A stretch of 64,000 nucleotides of DNA, taken from positions 1-64,000 of the forward strand of contig DATDIX010000081.1 in the NCBI GenBank assembly GCA_036520835.1, given 5' to 3'. A program made the translations under genes and the position numbers. Shown here one piece after another: positions 27,966 to 38,059 of the stretch. Within the stretch, counting starts at the first letter, position 1. Every line of letters starts with the position of its first letter. This DNA comes from VBAT01 sp036520835. Its GTDB lineage: Bacteria; Bacteroidota; Bacteroidia; Chitinophagales; Chitinophagaceae. The notes beneath the pieces were generated by a model. That model saw only the letters and a list, made by a program, of their open reading frames with translations. It did not search any database and had not been told where the DNA came from.

Positions 27966-29390
27966 ATGACAAAAAGATTTTTTTTAAGTATGCTGCTTCT
28001 GTGTGCTTTTATTGTCACTATAGCGCAGGGAAACAGGCTAAGCCTGAAGCAATGTATTGAGACCGGTATTGCCAATAACTTTGACGTACTGCAAAGAGAG
28101 TTGCAGTTACAGAGTGATAAAGTCAACTGGAAGCAGTCAAAACTGAATATTTTTCCTGATCTGAATGCCTTTGCAGGCCATAATTACAACCAGGGACGCA
28201 GCATTGATCCTTATACCAATTCACCGGTTACACAATCATTCAATTCATCCAACTACGGCATCAGCAGCAATGTTGTTTTGTTTAATGGTTTTTCCATTCA
28301 GAATAACATTAAACGAAATTCCCTGGCCTACCAGGCATCCGGTATGGAATGGCAGCAGGAAAAAGACAACCTGACGATCAATATCATTTTGGCTTACCTG
28401 CAGGTATTGGGAAATACTGACCTGCTGGAACAGGCAAGAAACCAATTTGACTTAACCGGTAAGCAGGTGGAGCGTCTCGAGATACTTAATAAGGATGGGG
28501 CTACCAGGCCAAGGGACCTGTCAGACCTGAAAGGACAATCTGCCGGTGACCAGATTTCTATCATCAATGCTCAAAATGCACTGGAAGTAGCCAAAGTTAA
28601 CCTGAGCCGCCTGATGAATGTACCTTATGATAAGAATCTTACGCTGGAAAGAATAGAACCCGGATCATTTGCAGTTAAATATGGGAGTGCTCCCGATTCG
28701 ATCTACCGGACAGCTTTACAAGAACTGGCATGGATCAAAGCTGTTGATCTGCGGCTTCAGAGTGCGGACAAAGGAGTAAAGGTCGAAAGAGGCCGTCTTT
28801 TCCCGACATTAAGTTTTGGAGGATCTGCATATACCCGCTACTCAAGTGTAGCATACCTGAACCAATATATCAATACGGTGTATGCGCCTACCACTGACTC
28901 AACGGTCATTAATAATGTCAAATACCCGGTATACAAGTTCCGCGACAACTTTACCGACCCGGCCACGATCGGTTATATGGACCAGTTGGATAATAACCTG
29001 TATACTTCGTATGGCTTTAACCTGAGCGTACCTATTTTTAATTCGCTGGCACAAAGAACCCGCCTGAAGCAGGCTAAGATCAATTTCAAAAGTGCTGAAC
29101 TAACGGCCAACACTGCCAGGACCCAACTAAGCCAGGATATTGACCAGGCCTATGTAAATATGACCAGTGCTGCAGACCGCTATAAGGTATTGCTGGAACA
29201 GGCAGACGCATACGGTCAGTCCTTTAATGCTGCGGGCATACTTTTTCAGCAGGGAGTAGGTAATTCGATTGATTACCTGACGGCCAAGAATAGTCTTGAC
29301 CGAGCCAATATCAACCTTATTATCGCAAAGTATGATTATGTGTTGCGGATAAAGATCCTTGATTATTACCAGGGGAAACAGTTATGGTGA
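27966..29390 (+). CDS. TolC-family outer membrane efflux protein (474 aa)
   Basis: Predicted outer-membrane/periplasmic channel subunit for type I or MacAB-like export. A Sec signal peptide (MTKRFFLSMLLLCAFIVTIA, cut before QG) is followed by LSLKQCIETGIANNFDVLQ, the usual start of an OEP domain. A second OEP repeat begins at about 235. Long helical stretches and N-Y-G-rich beta segments (about 65-115 and 275-355) match the family, as does the length. It starts 54 bp after the ATPase gene on the same strand, which suggests it forms the exit duct for the permease/ATPase system. No MacA/HlyD-type adaptor gene is visible in the window. Confidence 0.93.
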   Translation: MTKRFFLSMLLLCAFIVTIAQGNRLSLKQCIETGIANNFDVLQRELQLQSDKVNWKQSKLNIFPDLNAFAGHNYNQGRSIDPYTNSPVTQSFNSSNYGISSNVVLFNGFSIQNNIKRNSLAYQASGMEWQQEKDNLTINIILAYLQVLGNTDLLEQARNQFDLTGKQVERLEILNKDGATRPRDLSDLKGQSAGDQISIINAQNALEVAKVNLSRLMNVPYDKNLTLERIEPGSFAVKYGSAPDSIYRTALQELAWIKAVDLRLQSADKGVKVERGRLFPTLSFGGSAYTRYSSVAYLNQYINTVYAPTTDSTVINNVKYPVYKFRDNFTDPATIGYMDQLDNNLYTSYGFNLSVPIFNSLAQRTRLKQAKINFKSAELTANTARTQLSQDIDQAYVNMTSAADRYKVLLEQADAYGQSFNAAGILFQQGVGNSIDYLTAKNSLDRANINLIIAKYDYVLRIKILDYYQGKQLW

Positions 29391-29405
29391 CAGGCGCAAC
29401 TGATT

Positions 29406-30629
29406 TTATTTGACTGGCTTCAGATTTTTATACCGGATCATCGCTTCAATAAAATAATAATCAGCATACGTCAGTGGCACATCCACTTCCGTGTTATTCG
29501 GCTTATGGCCTACTCCATGCCGTAAAATAAAACCGCCGTTTGTACCGGGAGCTGCTTTATAATAGATAGCATTTGAAAGCGACCACAATATAATTTCCGC
29601 AGTCTTTAAATATTCATTGGCCTGCTGCTCATCAGCGTACCTGCTTAGTTCAATCAGTGCGGAGGCCATAATAGAAGCAGCTGATGCATCCCGCAAAGTA
29701 TTTGGTATACCCGGGGCATTAAAATCCCAGTAAGGGATTTTATCAGCAGGCAGGTTCGGATGGTTCAGTAAAAAAGAAGCAATATGTTTAGCCTGTTCCA
29801 GGTATTTAATATTCTTTGTTTCCCGGTACATCACCGTATATCCATAAAATCCCCATGCCTGGCCTCTTGCCCATGCAGATTCATCAGCAGCGCCCTGGGC
29901 CGTTCTCTTTTGCTGTATAGCTCCTGTTTCAGCATTGTAGTTGATAACATGCCATGAACTGTAGTCAGGACGAAAATGATTTTTCAAAGTTGTTTCTGCA
30001 TGAGTCACTGCGATCTTGTAAAAAGAAGAATCACCGCTGACCTTTGTGGCCCAGAACAATAGTTCCAGGTTCATCATATTATCAATGATGACCAGGTATT
30101 CACCGGGTTTACCATCCCATGATTTAATGCAACCTACTTTCGGATCAAACCGGCTGGCCAGTGACCTGGCGCTGGTCAGCAGGATGTCTGTATACTCCGG
30201 TTTGGGAGAAATGCGGTTGGCATTGCCAAAGCTGCAAAACATCATAAAGCCAAGGTCATGCGTACTGGTATTATTTTTTTCTTTTTCTAATATGTTTAAG
30301 ATACGTATCGCTTCTTTGTAAAGCGATACATCTTTGGTTTGTTCGTACAGGTATAATAATGTGCCGGGATAAAAACCGCTGCACCACCATCCTGAGTTAC
30401 TGAATTCATATCTCCCGGTTTCGGGGAAATAGGTTTTTGGAAATTTATCCGATGGCAGGTTTTGGGCAAGTATTTTATATTGCGAAGCCGCATCCCTGAA
30501 ATTCTTTTCAATGGTTTGCAGAAGTTCATTATTCTCTTTATTGGCAATATTCTTTTGACCTGTACAGGAAGAAAGGAGTACAGCAATAAGAAATACGCTC
30601 CAGGGTGATTTATTGGGTTGCCGGGTCAT
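29406..30629 (-). CDS. GH88 unsaturated uronyl hydrolase, lipoprotein (407 aa)
   Basis: Predicted to hydrolyse the 4,5-unsaturated uronic acid left at the non-reducing end by polysaccharide lyases. It has an (alpha/alpha)6 barrel-type sequence. The two acidic residues expected for GH88 are D125 (THDLGFM) and D183 (IIDNMMNLEL). Their spacing of 58 is close to that of the Bacillus GL1 enzyme (D88/D149, recalled). An N-terminal lipobox LSSC (C22) predicts a lipoprotein. ARGQAWGFYG and DASAASI are further family motifs. It lies 34 bp downstream of the beta-propeller gene on the same strand, so a common operon is likely. It is convergent with the TolC gene, with only 15 bp between stops. Confidence 0.93.
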   Translation of the reverse strand: MTRQPNKSPWSVFLIAVLLSSCTGQKNIANKENNELLQTIEKNFRDAASQYKILAQNLPSDKFPKTYFPETGRYEFSNSGWWCSGFYPGTLLYLYEQTKDVSLYKEAIRILNILEKEKNNTSTHDLGFMMFCSFGNANRISPKPEYTDILLTSARSLASRFDPKVGCIKSWDGKPGEYLVIIDNMMNLELLFWATKVSGDSSFYKIAVTHAETTLKNHFRPDYSSWHVINYNAETGAIQQKRTAQGAADESAWARGQAWGFYGYTVMYRETKNIKYLEQAKHIASFLLNHPNLPADKIPYWDFNAPGIPNTLRDASAASIMASALIELSRYADEQQANEYLKTAEIILWSLSNAIYYKAAPGTNGGFILRHGVGHKPNNTEVDVPLTYADYYFIEAMIRYKNLKPVK

Positions 30630-30663
30630 CTTGCTATTACTTTTTACATTCAGTGATGAGTTC

Positions 30664-32013
30664 TCATTTCTTTTTTCCCTTCAGGGTTCGCGGGTCCCAT
30701 TCCAGTACTTTGATCATTTGTGGTGGAATCGAAGCCTTACCTTCTCCATCCACCTGCTCGGTCTTTTGAACAAATAAATTCAATATTCCTTTTTCTTTCC
30801 ATAGTTCCGTGTCATAAGTTGGCTCCCACGAACCGACTGATTCTTCTGAAAGATCCATGATATCCCACTTGTTCTTTGCAATATCGGAACAAATTGCCAC
30901 TGAAACCCTGTTCCCTCTTTCTTCGTCCCTGAAAATAATGCAGACAGTAAAAAGTTTACCTGATTGCCGGGCAATGACCTGCGGTCTGGATACCGGAATT
31001 CGTTTTGTACCGGCGCCACCAAGGCTGAAAGCCGTTTTACGAAAACCAAGGTCCTGTATTTGCCATTTCTTACCTTTTTTAAATATGAGGTGATATTGGG
31101 GAACTGGGTCGCCTGCTTTTCCCCGGTAGTAAGTAGCGATGTAAGGATTGCCTGCAGCATCTGCAAACATAGAAGTCTGGTTGATCAGTTCACTTTTTTG
31201 AGGAATCGTGCAGGCGTATTCTGCGGTAGCAGATGTAATGGGTAATGCATATTTTTTTCCGGCAGACGTGACCCATGTTTTACCACCATCGGTTGAACGG
31301 GCATAACATAAATCATGATTGCTGGCCACATCCGGGCTTTCACGCCATACCCATGAGAGATGTATAATTCCCTTTGCATCTGTGCAAGCCTGCCAGTACG
31401 CATTGCGTTTCCCTTCTCCGTCAATTAAATTAGCATGAAGTTGTGTCCATTGTTTTGCTTTAACATCATACCGGTTCAAAACGAGGTTACCTTTCCCTGA
31501 CTGGCCATCCCGGTAAAAAAATAAAAGATCCCCGTTGGGCAGTTTATGAAATTCCGGGTAAGTCACTTTTTGTTCATTTGATCCGGTCATGGATAATTTA
31601 CCTGTCAACTCCAGAGATCCCGGGCTTTTGCTTTTGCAATAGTTCAGCGGGTTGCCATGATGGTCCCATGCTATATGCAGGTAACCGGTGCCATCGACCA
31701 TAATGCTGATCGAATTATGTGCATCGGCTGTATTGCCTTTATAAGGTGTTTGCTTCAACAACCACTTTGTGTCACCCGTTCTTCTTTTGCCGGCCACAAC
31801 GAATTGCTCACTATTATAAAACGCAATGTATTGGGTGTCTTTAAATGTGACCAATGAGTTCTTCCTGAATATTACGGTATTGACAGAATTATTTGCCCAG
31901 CCGCTGTCAACTATTACCAGCTTTACTCCAGGAGTTGGTTGTCCTGATATTGTAACGGCAGACAGGAACAACAGGATGGGTAAAGGGATGTATCTGTGGA
32001 TAACGAATTTCAT
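30664..32013 (-). CDS. Secreted BNR_4-type beta-propeller protein, candidate polysaccharide lyase (449 aa)
   Basis: I start it at the ATG whose first base is 32013, because a clear signal peptide (MKFVIHRYIPLPILLFLSAV...SGQ) begins there. A longer frame to 32229 would overlap the SusC start and lacks a signal sequence. BNR-like repeats include ARSTDGGKTWV. Key residues are H99 (DAHNS), H119 (WDHHGN), Y152 (VTYPEF) and R168 (FYRDG). The H-to-H distance of 20 and Y-to-R distance of 16 match what I recall for PL25 (H123/H143, Y188/R204) and nearly match PL24. PL42 rhamnose-glucuronate lyases also have a beta-propeller fold. A lyase role fits the GH88 partner downstream but is inferred; a sugar-binding propeller is the alternative. 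Confidence 0.82.
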   Translation of the reverse strand: MKFVIHRYIPLPILLFLSAVTISGQPTPGVKLVIVDSGWANNSVNTVIFRKNSLVTFKDTQYIAFYNSEQFVVAGKRRTGDTKWLLKQTPYKGNTADAHNSISIMVDGTGYLHIAWDHHGNPLNYCKSKSPGSLELTGKLSMTGSNEQKVTYPEFHKLPNGDLLFFYRDGQSGKGNLVLNRYDVKAKQWTQLHANLIDGEGKRNAYWQACTDAKGIIHLSWVWRESPDVASNHDLCYARSTDGGKTWVTSAGKKYALPITSATAEYACTIPQKSELINQTSMFADAAGNPYIATYYRGKAGDPVPQYHLIFKKGKKWQIQDLGFRKTAFSLGGAGTKRIPVSRPQVIARQSGKLFTVCIIFRDEERGNRVSVAICSDIAKNKWDIMDLSEESVGSWEPTYDTELWKEKGILNLFVQKTEQVDGEGKASIPPQMIKVLEWDPRTLKGKKK

Positions 32014-32210
32014 TTTCAGATGATCTGTGAAATATTGAAAGGTTTTTAAACAATGGGCAATGTATAATCTTTTTTGAACAGTCAATTGGCCGGGTCGATT
32101 TTCCGGGAACGATTGCGTAGAAAACTGGTCATTTTCAGGATGGTACAGGATGATGATATTAACTTGGCCGTTTACTATTGACTTCATTTTAAACCCTAAT
32201 CGCCTGCTAT
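32014..32210. promoter_or_regulatory. Divergent intergenic region between the propeller gene and SusC 1
   Basis: This 197-bp region must hold promoters for both directions. The right-hand 75 bases belong to a module repeated in front of SusC 2. Toward the - strand, TTGACTGTTCAAAAAAG followed by TATACATTG is a possible but non-ideal promoter for the propeller gene. Confidence 0.5.
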
Positions 32211-32215
32211 ATGAA
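32136..32215 (+). promoter_or_regulatory. SusC 1 upstream control module (first copy)
   Basis: A 19-nt motif at 32136-32154 (CAGGATGGTACAGGATGAT) contains CAGGATG twice with a 10-bp period. A block at 32176-32215 includes AACCCTAATCGCCTGCTAT and runs into ATG 32211. Both recur at exactly the same spacing in front of SusC 2 (37985-38064): 18/19 and 34/40 matches by hand count. The helical-turn spacing of the direct repeat suggests a dimeric regulator site upstream of the promoter. Confidence 0.7.
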
Positions 32216-35200
32216 TCAAAAAACTGCACTATGCAGAAGTATGAGTTTGCTCGTACTCCTGATTTTTTCTGCCCTGGTTTCTTATTCTCAAAACGATTTT
32301 AAAGTAACCGGTAAGGTAACCGATGATGCCGGCAAGCCGGTGGACGGAGCTACGGTACAGGTAAAAGGTACAACTACCGCTACTGCTACAAAGGCTGACG
32401 GAACTTTTGAGATCAATGCTCCGTCGGGCAATGTGACCCTTGTGATCAGTCATATCGGTTTCATTGACCAGGAGATTGCTCTCAATGGTAAAAGCGAAGT
32501 ATCCTTAACACTTTTATCAGCGACAAACGCTTTAGAAGATGTGGTAGTGGTTGGTTATGGTTCCCGTAAAAGAGTAGAAGTTACAGGAGCTACTTCTTCA
32601 ATTACCGGGGAAAACCTCCGTAGTGTACAAACCACCAACCTTACACAGGCACTACAGGGCAGGCTGGCCGGTGTAGATGTTACAGCCGGTGGTTTCCGTC
32701 CGGGTGCGGGTAGTTCTGTACGAATCAGGGGTAACCGTTCATTAAGTGCCGGCAATGATCCATTGTATGTGGTGGATGGTTTCCCGGTTAGTTATACCAT
32801 TGATGATATGAACCCTGCCGATATTGAAACGATCGATATCTTAAAAGATGCTTCGGCTACGGCTATCTATGGAGTAAGAGGCGCCAATGGAGTAGTGCAG
32901 ATCACTACCAGGAAAGGGAAGGCTGGTAAAATATCAATCAACTACCAGGGAAGCCAGTCTGTTGAAACCATTATCAGGCAATTACCCATATTTAATTCAG
33001 TAGAAATAGCTGATTCCTGGAGGCAGGCTTTTTTTGCCGATAGAAGCTATACCCGTACAAGAGGAGTAGCCACGGGGGCTAACCCGCTTTATTATTACCC
33101 GACAGCTATTGCAGATGTGGCCTTGTTCAAAGACAGGTTTGGAAGTATAGAGCAATGGAACTCTATAAAGGATGCATATACCTGGCGTGTATATGATGCC
33201 GTTAATAACATTTATTTAGCGCAAAAAAGAGCAACCTCGGCTGAAGAAAGAACAATGATGCAAAATCTTGGGATTACTTCTCAAATAGATAGTATAGATA
33301 TGTATGATCCGTCTAAGGTCAAAAGTTTTGACTGGCAAAACGAAGTTGGTTTAAGGAATGGCCATACATCTAATCATAATATTTCGGTAACAGGCGGGAG
33401 TGATAAATTCAAAGCGTCTTTTAACGCCGGTTACTTTAAGCAGGAGGGCATTGAATATGCACAGGACTACACCCGGTATTCAGTCGGTAATTCGGTAGAG
33501 TTCAAAGCGGCGAAGTTCATTACATTCGGAACCACGATCAATTACATACATAGCATTACCAATACAAGTACCAGTTCTTATGCCAACGCATCGGGTATGA
33601 TACCGATGGTTGAACCTTACGATACAGCCGGCAACTGGGTTCTTTCTCCCAATAGGGACCAGCAGATAATCAGCGCCATTAACGACCGTAACACTGTTTT
33701 TGATGAAACCAAAGTGAACAGGATATTTGGAAACATTTTTGCAGAAGTTACCCTTTATAAGGGATTAAAGTTCCGCACCATGTACGGGTTGGATACCCGC
33801 AATTCGATAAGAGGGACTTTTAATGGAGCCCAATCTTCTGTTCGGTTAGGCAGCCCGGCCAATGCTTCACAAACTACTAATAATTCTACTTCCTGGGTAT
33901 GGGATAATATTCTAACGTATAATACGAAGATCAAATCTGATCATTCCATTAATGTAACCCTGTTACAGGAATTGCAGAGCCTGAACCAGTCTTCTTCAAT
34001 GACAATGTCAGCTAATAATTTAATTTTTGAATCACAAAAGTGGTACTCCCTCAACAGGAATACAGATGCCACTGTTACGGGTTCCGGCACTTATTCGGCT
34101 ACCCAGTATTTGTCATATATGGGACGTGTAGAATATGCTTTCAGGAATAAGTACATGCTGACACTGAGTGACCGCTATGATAATTCATCTGTATTGTCGG
34201 AAGATAATAAAGGCGCCTGGTTCCCTTCGCTATCGGTAGCCTGGCAATTAGACAGGGAAAAATTTTTCCAAAGCCAGAATATTATCAGCTTTGCCAAATT
34301 GAGAATGGGTATTGGAACGGTGGGGAATGCTTCTATTGCTCCTTACCAGACCGCGGGCCCATTAGGATTTACCAATTATAACTGGGGTAATGGACAAGCT
34401 GCTATCGGATCTGCCCCCACTACTTTTCAAACACCTGATCTTAGCTGGGAAAAAACCACAACTACAAATATCGGTCTTGAGTTCGGCCTGTTGAAAAACC
34501 GGATCACAGGAACAATAGATGTATATAAGTCCAGCACAAAGGACGGATTGCAACTTAAATCTATTCCGGCTGCTAACGGTGTGCCTTCAGTATATTTTAA
34601 CCTTGGAAAGATCACCAACCAGGGTATAGAAATTACTTTAAGTACACAGAATATCATTAAAGGAGATTTCCGCTGGACCACTGACTTCATGTTTACAAAG
34701 AATAAAGAGAAGATCGAAGATATTGATGGTAGCGGCAACAGCGATTATGCGAATCTCTGGATACTGGGTCAGCCTATCCAGGTGTACTGGGGCTTTCAAA
34801 AAGAAGGAATTTTTCAATATGGCGATACAACAGGCAAAGGGGCGTTGGCCAGTTATTATTGGCAAAAGGCAGGTAACAGAACCAATATAAACTACCAGCC
34901 TGGCAGAATTAAAATTTTTGATGCCAATGGCGATACAGCTTTTAGCCCGGCAGACAGGATCATTCTCGGGTCTCACAACCCCGACTTTATTGCCAGCATT
35001 GGCAATACGCTTACGTATAAGAATTTTGAATTGAATTTTTTGATCTATTTCAGATCAGGCGGACTATACAGGGTGCCACGTCCGGGTTTGGTAGGCCGGT
35101 ATCAATCCAATAAAGTAAACTACTGGACACCTACCAATCCAAGTAATGAATACCAGCAACCCACTCAAACCAGTGATGTGCCGCTTAACTGGGAGGCATT

Positions 35201-35462
35201 GACTTACCGGGATGCCAGTTTTATCAAGTTTAAGAATATTACTCTTACATACAGACTGCCTAAAAACATCACTTCCAAAATGCACATGAATAACCTGGCG
35301 TTTTACGTGATGGCAGTCAATCCCATCCTGATCCATAACGCATCAGATTATGATCCTGAAACGGTACCGTACCGGGAATTTCCGGGTACAACTACCAACC
35401 AGGTCGGACCCACTTCATACAGTTACAGGAGTTTTGTGATTGGTGCAAAACTGGATCTATAA
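32211..35462 (+). CDS. SusC/RagA-family TonB-dependent outer membrane receptor 1 (1083 aa)
   Basis: Outer-membrane importer for oligosaccharides, energised through TonB. A signal peptide (to about residue 27) is followed by a carboxypeptidase-regulatory-like domain at about 30-110 (VTGKVTDDAGKPVDGATVQ). Next come the SusC signature DVVVVGYGS and a plug domain (IRGNRSLSAGNDPLYVVDG, then LKDASATAIYGVRGANGV). The remainder is a large beta-barrel. No STN domain is present, so it is probably not coupled to an anti-sigma factor. The start is set by the conserved leader shared with SusC 2. Its SusD partner follows after 34 bp. Confidence 0.96.
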   Translation: MNQKTALCRSMSLLVLLIFSALVSYSQNDFKVTGKVTDDAGKPVDGATVQVKGTTTATATKADGTFEINAPSGNVTLVISHIGFIDQEIALNGKSEVSLTLLSATNALEDVVVVGYGSRKRVEVTGATSSITGENLRSVQTTNLTQALQGRLAGVDVTAGGFRPGAGSSVRIRGNRSLSAGNDPLYVVDGFPVSYTIDDMNPADIETIDILKDASATAIYGVRGANGVVQITTRKGKAGKISINYQGSQSVETIIRQLPIFNSVEIADSWRQAFFADRSYTRTRGVATGANPLYYYPTAIADVALFKDRFGSIEQWNSIKDAYTWRVYDAVNNIYLAQKRATSAEERTMMQNLGITSQIDSIDMYDPSKVKSFDWQNEVGLRNGHTSNHNISVTGGSDKFKASFNAGYFKQEGIEYAQDYTRYSVGNSVEFKAAKFITFGTTINYIHSITNTSTSSYANASGMIPMVEPYDTAGNWVLSPNRDQQIISAINDRNTVFDETKVNRIFGNIFAEVTLYKGLKFRTMYGLDTRNSIRGTFNGAQSSVRLGSPANASQTTNNSTSWVWDNILTYNTKIKSDHSINVTLLQELQSLNQSSSMTMSANNLIFESQKWYSLNRNTDATVTGSGTYSATQYLSYMGRVEYAFRNKYMLTLSDRYDNSSVLSEDNKGAWFPSLSVAWQLDREKFFQSQNIISFAKLRMGIGTVGNASIAPYQTAGPLGFTNYNWGNGQAAIGSAPTTFQTPDLSWEKTTTTNIGLEFGLLKNRITGTIDVYKSSTKDGLQLKSIPAANGVPSVYFNLGKITNQGIEITLSTQNIIKGDFRWTTDFMFTKNKEKIEDIDGSGNSDYANLWILGQPIQVYWGFQKEGIFQYGDTTGKGALASYYWQKAGNRTNINYQPGRIKIFDANGDTAFSPADRIILGSHNPDFIASIGNTLTYKNFELNFLIYFRSGGLYRVPRPGLVGRYQSNKVNYWTPTNPSNEYQQPTQTSDVPLNWEALTYRDASFIKFKNITLTYRLPKNITSKMHMNNLAFYVMAVNPILIHNASDYDPETVPYREFPGTTTNQVGPTSYSYRSFVIGAKLDL

Positions 35463-35496
35463 AATAAATAGTTAACAGCCCTTAAAATTTTTATAT

Positions 35497-37473
35497 ATGA
35501 AACTGAATTTTCAAAATATAAGCTGGATGGTAGCTGGCGCTTTAACGCTTACCACGTTATCCTGTAAGAAATTTATAAAAGAAGAATTGGTAACCACCCT
35601 TACCGAAGATTATTATAAGACAGATGCCGGGCTGGAAGACCTGGTAAAGTCGGCCTATACTCCCCTGACATGGATGGGTACCGGTGAGCAATCATATTGC
35701 ATGACCAATTTCGGAACTGATGAATTCAGGGAAGGAGACCAGTTCAATAATGTTCGTTATAATGATTATGACGCAAACCTGAATGCCAATGATGCATTTG
35801 TCAACGGGCTTTGGACCAATAACTATGCGGGTATAAGAAGGTGCAACCAGGGGATAGAGATGATAGGCAACTTCAACGATCCATCATCCAGGGTTTTGGG
35901 TACAGAGGCCCAGAAAGATCTGCGAATTGCAGAGCTCAAGGCATTAAGGGGGCTGTATTATTTTCAAATGGTAACGCAATTTGGTGGTGTTCCGCTTGTC
36001 ACTACCGTACCTGATGCGCCACAATATGAATTTCCAAGGGCCTCGATCGCCAAAGTTTATGAACAGATCATCAGCGATTTTAGAAGTGCAGGACCTATTT
36101 TGCCCTGGAGATATACCGGCACTGACAGGGGAAGGGCAACAAGGGCTATGGCTTATCATTTTCTGGCCAAAGCTTATTTAACAAGAGGTAGCGCTGTAAC
36201 AGATGTCCGGGGCCAGAAGACGACGGATATGGATAGTGTGATATACTTTGCCAATGATGTAATTACAAATAGCGGGCATGCATTAGAGGCAGATTATGGC
36301 AGTTTGTTCAATGCCGGTTACCCCGATGGCAGGATACCCGCTTTGGGTGAAACTGGCGCACCGCCTACCAGCAGCAAAGCAAAGATCGATGCCAACAATG
36401 CCAGCAATGAAATAATATATGCTGCCCAGTTTAGCTCTAACCTGAACCTGGCGGGTCTTAATAATACAACACATCTTTACTATCCGACACAGTACGATGC
36501 AGGTATGCCCAGCATGACAAGGGATTTCTTCAACGGAAGACCATTCAGAAGATTACGCCCGACCGATTATACAATTGATGTTTTTGACAAGATTAATGAC
36601 TCACGGTTCTTTAAAACTTTCCAGACAGTTTTTTACAGGAACATCGCTTCCAATACCGGGCTGCCGGTATTCACAGCAGCCAATGCTCCCAATCCAAGTC
36701 TTGTAGGAAAACCAAGGGTGGGATTAGGCGATTCTGCCGTAATATTTATAGTTAATCCATCAAGTATGCCGCTGCTGGCTGCCAACATTGCGACGATGCG
36801 GTACTATGGGGTGTATGCCCGTAATAAACAGGCTACAGCCGGTGGTCCGATAACAACAGATTTTTCGAACAACAAATATTTAACGATGTGGAAGTTTTCG
36901 GATCCTATCAGGCTTACCACTACCAATAATGAAGCACGGGGTATCCGGAATTACACATTTGCACGTTTAGCAGAAACCTATTTAATGATGGCGGAAGCTT
37001 ATGGTCGCAAAGCTGATTATACAAATGCCTTAGTGTATGTAAATGCACTGAGAAACAGGGCTGCCTATAAATTAAATGAAGAAAGAAGCCCGCAAATATG
37101 GGTATATATGGGTGGGCCCAATACATTGGCAGCTACCCAGGCGGCTAACCAGGCTACTACAACTTTGTTCACTACCAATGCACCCAGCGAACTTTACCCT
37201 CCATCTGCTACATCAACTGAAAGCAGGTTCATTCATTTTATGCTGAATGAACGTACCAGGGAATTATGCGGTGAGTTTTATCGCTGGGAAGACCTGGTGC
37301 GTACCGAAACATTATTTGATAGAACGAGACTATATAACCTGGATATAAGCGCATCATTCGCACCGTTTCATAAGCTGCGTCCTATTCCTTATTTACAGAT
37401 GATCGCACAGAAGGTAGACGGTCACCCTATGACAGCAGCTGATATGGCCGCTTATCAAAACCCGGGATATTAA
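35497..37473 (+). CDS. SusD/RagB-family glycan-binding lipoprotein 1 (658 aa)
   Basis: Surface lipoprotein that captures glycan and caps the SusC barrel. Lipobox TLSC gives lipidated C23, followed by KKFIKEELVTTLTEDYY, a typical SusD opening. TPR-like helical segments include RIAELKALRGLYYFQMVTQFGGVPLV and the C-terminal domain has RLAETYLMMAEAYGRK. It ends YQNPGY, a common SusD finish. At 658 residues it is at the long end of the family. It is transcribed with SusC 1 and followed by a strong intrinsic terminator. Confidence 0.95.
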   Translation: MKLNFQNISWMVAGALTLTTLSCKKFIKEELVTTLTEDYYKTDAGLEDLVKSAYTPLTWMGTGEQSYCMTNFGTDEFREGDQFNNVRYNDYDANLNANDAFVNGLWTNNYAGIRRCNQGIEMIGNFNDPSSRVLGTEAQKDLRIAELKALRGLYYFQMVTQFGGVPLVTTVPDAPQYEFPRASIAKVYEQIISDFRSAGPILPWRYTGTDRGRATRAMAYHFLAKAYLTRGSAVTDVRGQKTTDMDSVIYFANDVITNSGHALEADYGSLFNAGYPDGRIPALGETGAPPTSSKAKIDANNASNEIIYAAQFSSNLNLAGLNNTTHLYYPTQYDAGMPSMTRDFFNGRPFRRLRPTDYTIDVFDKINDSRFFKTFQTVFYRNIASNTGLPVFTAANAPNPSLVGKPRVGLGDSAVIFIVNPSSMPLLAANIATMRYYGVYARNKQATAGGPITTDFSNNKYLTMWKFSDPIRLTTTNNEARGIRNYTFARLAETYLMMAEAYGRKADYTNALVYVNALRNRAAYKLNEERSPQIWVYMGGPNTLAATQAANQATTTLFTTNAPSELYPPSATSTESRFIHFMLNERTRELCGEFYRWEDLVRTETLFDRTRLYNLDISASFAPFHKLRPIPYLQMIAQKVDGHPMTAADMAAYQNPGY

Positions 37474-38059
37474 TTTTTTCCGCAAGCAATCGAGGCAATC
37501 TAAGAAAAAGGCCCCAAGTAACCGGGGTCTTTTTCGTTTTTATAGCGTATAAGATGACATAATTTATATCTTGTTTCTATAGCAGATCGCAGAATACTTT
37601 TTAGCAAATGTTATCCAGGCCCGCATGCAAAGAGCCGGGCCAAGGGATATATGTATTCATCCAGTTCAAATTTTATACATATATATTGAATTACAGGAAA
37701 AAAGGATCGTAACCGTTGGAATGAATGCCCGGAAGATACTTCTCATAGATATAACCATCGCAGTCATTGGAGAAACAGGTTCATTCATCGCATATGTAAT
37801 TTATGTAATTAATATGGCTACAGATTTTTTTCATGAAGCGAAAATACCCTGATCGTTTCCGGGAATACTTTCTGATAGTAACGAATACCGGGTTACCCAA
37901 TCCCGCATTCAACAAGGAAATTTGCCGGTTCAGATATAATTCATTTTCAATTATGCGGTTATAAAAACCCGCCAATAAAAAAAACAGGATGGTGCAGGAT
38001 GATATTTCAGGGAAAGGAGTTTAATATTGATACAATTTTCAACCCTAATTGCCTGCTAT
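37474..38059. other. 586-bp intergenic region between the two SusCD units
   Basis: Contains, left to right, the SusD 1 terminator module (37485-37534), about 450 bp without a convincing gene, and the SusC 2 control module (from 37985). A 75-codon frame at 37625-37852 lacks family features, and I do not regard it as a gene. AT-rich stretches near 37660-37690 and 37795-37815 are unremarkable. Confidence 0.6.
37485..37534 (+). terminator. Intrinsic terminator after SusD 1
   Basis: AGCAATCGAGGCAATC (37485-37500) precedes a stem GGCCCC (37510-37515) / GGGGTC (37524-37529), with an A-run before and TTTTT after it. The A-run and T-run can extend the stem, so it may work in both directions. The same 16-nt lead and nearly the same stem occur after SusD 2. 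Confidence 0.88.

Noticed and set aside
32014..32229. N-terminal extension of the beta-propeller gene to 32229
   Set aside because: It would overlap the SusC 1 start and conserved leader, and would bury a clear signal peptide that begins at the internal Met (32013).
37625..37852. 75-codon frame between the SusCD units
   Set aside because: No domain, signal peptide or neighbour link, and it lies in drifting intergenic sequence between a terminator and a promoter module.
38027..38059. Upstream ATG for SusC 2
   Set aside because: It falls inside the leader block conserved with SusC 1, whose start aligns with ATG 38060.
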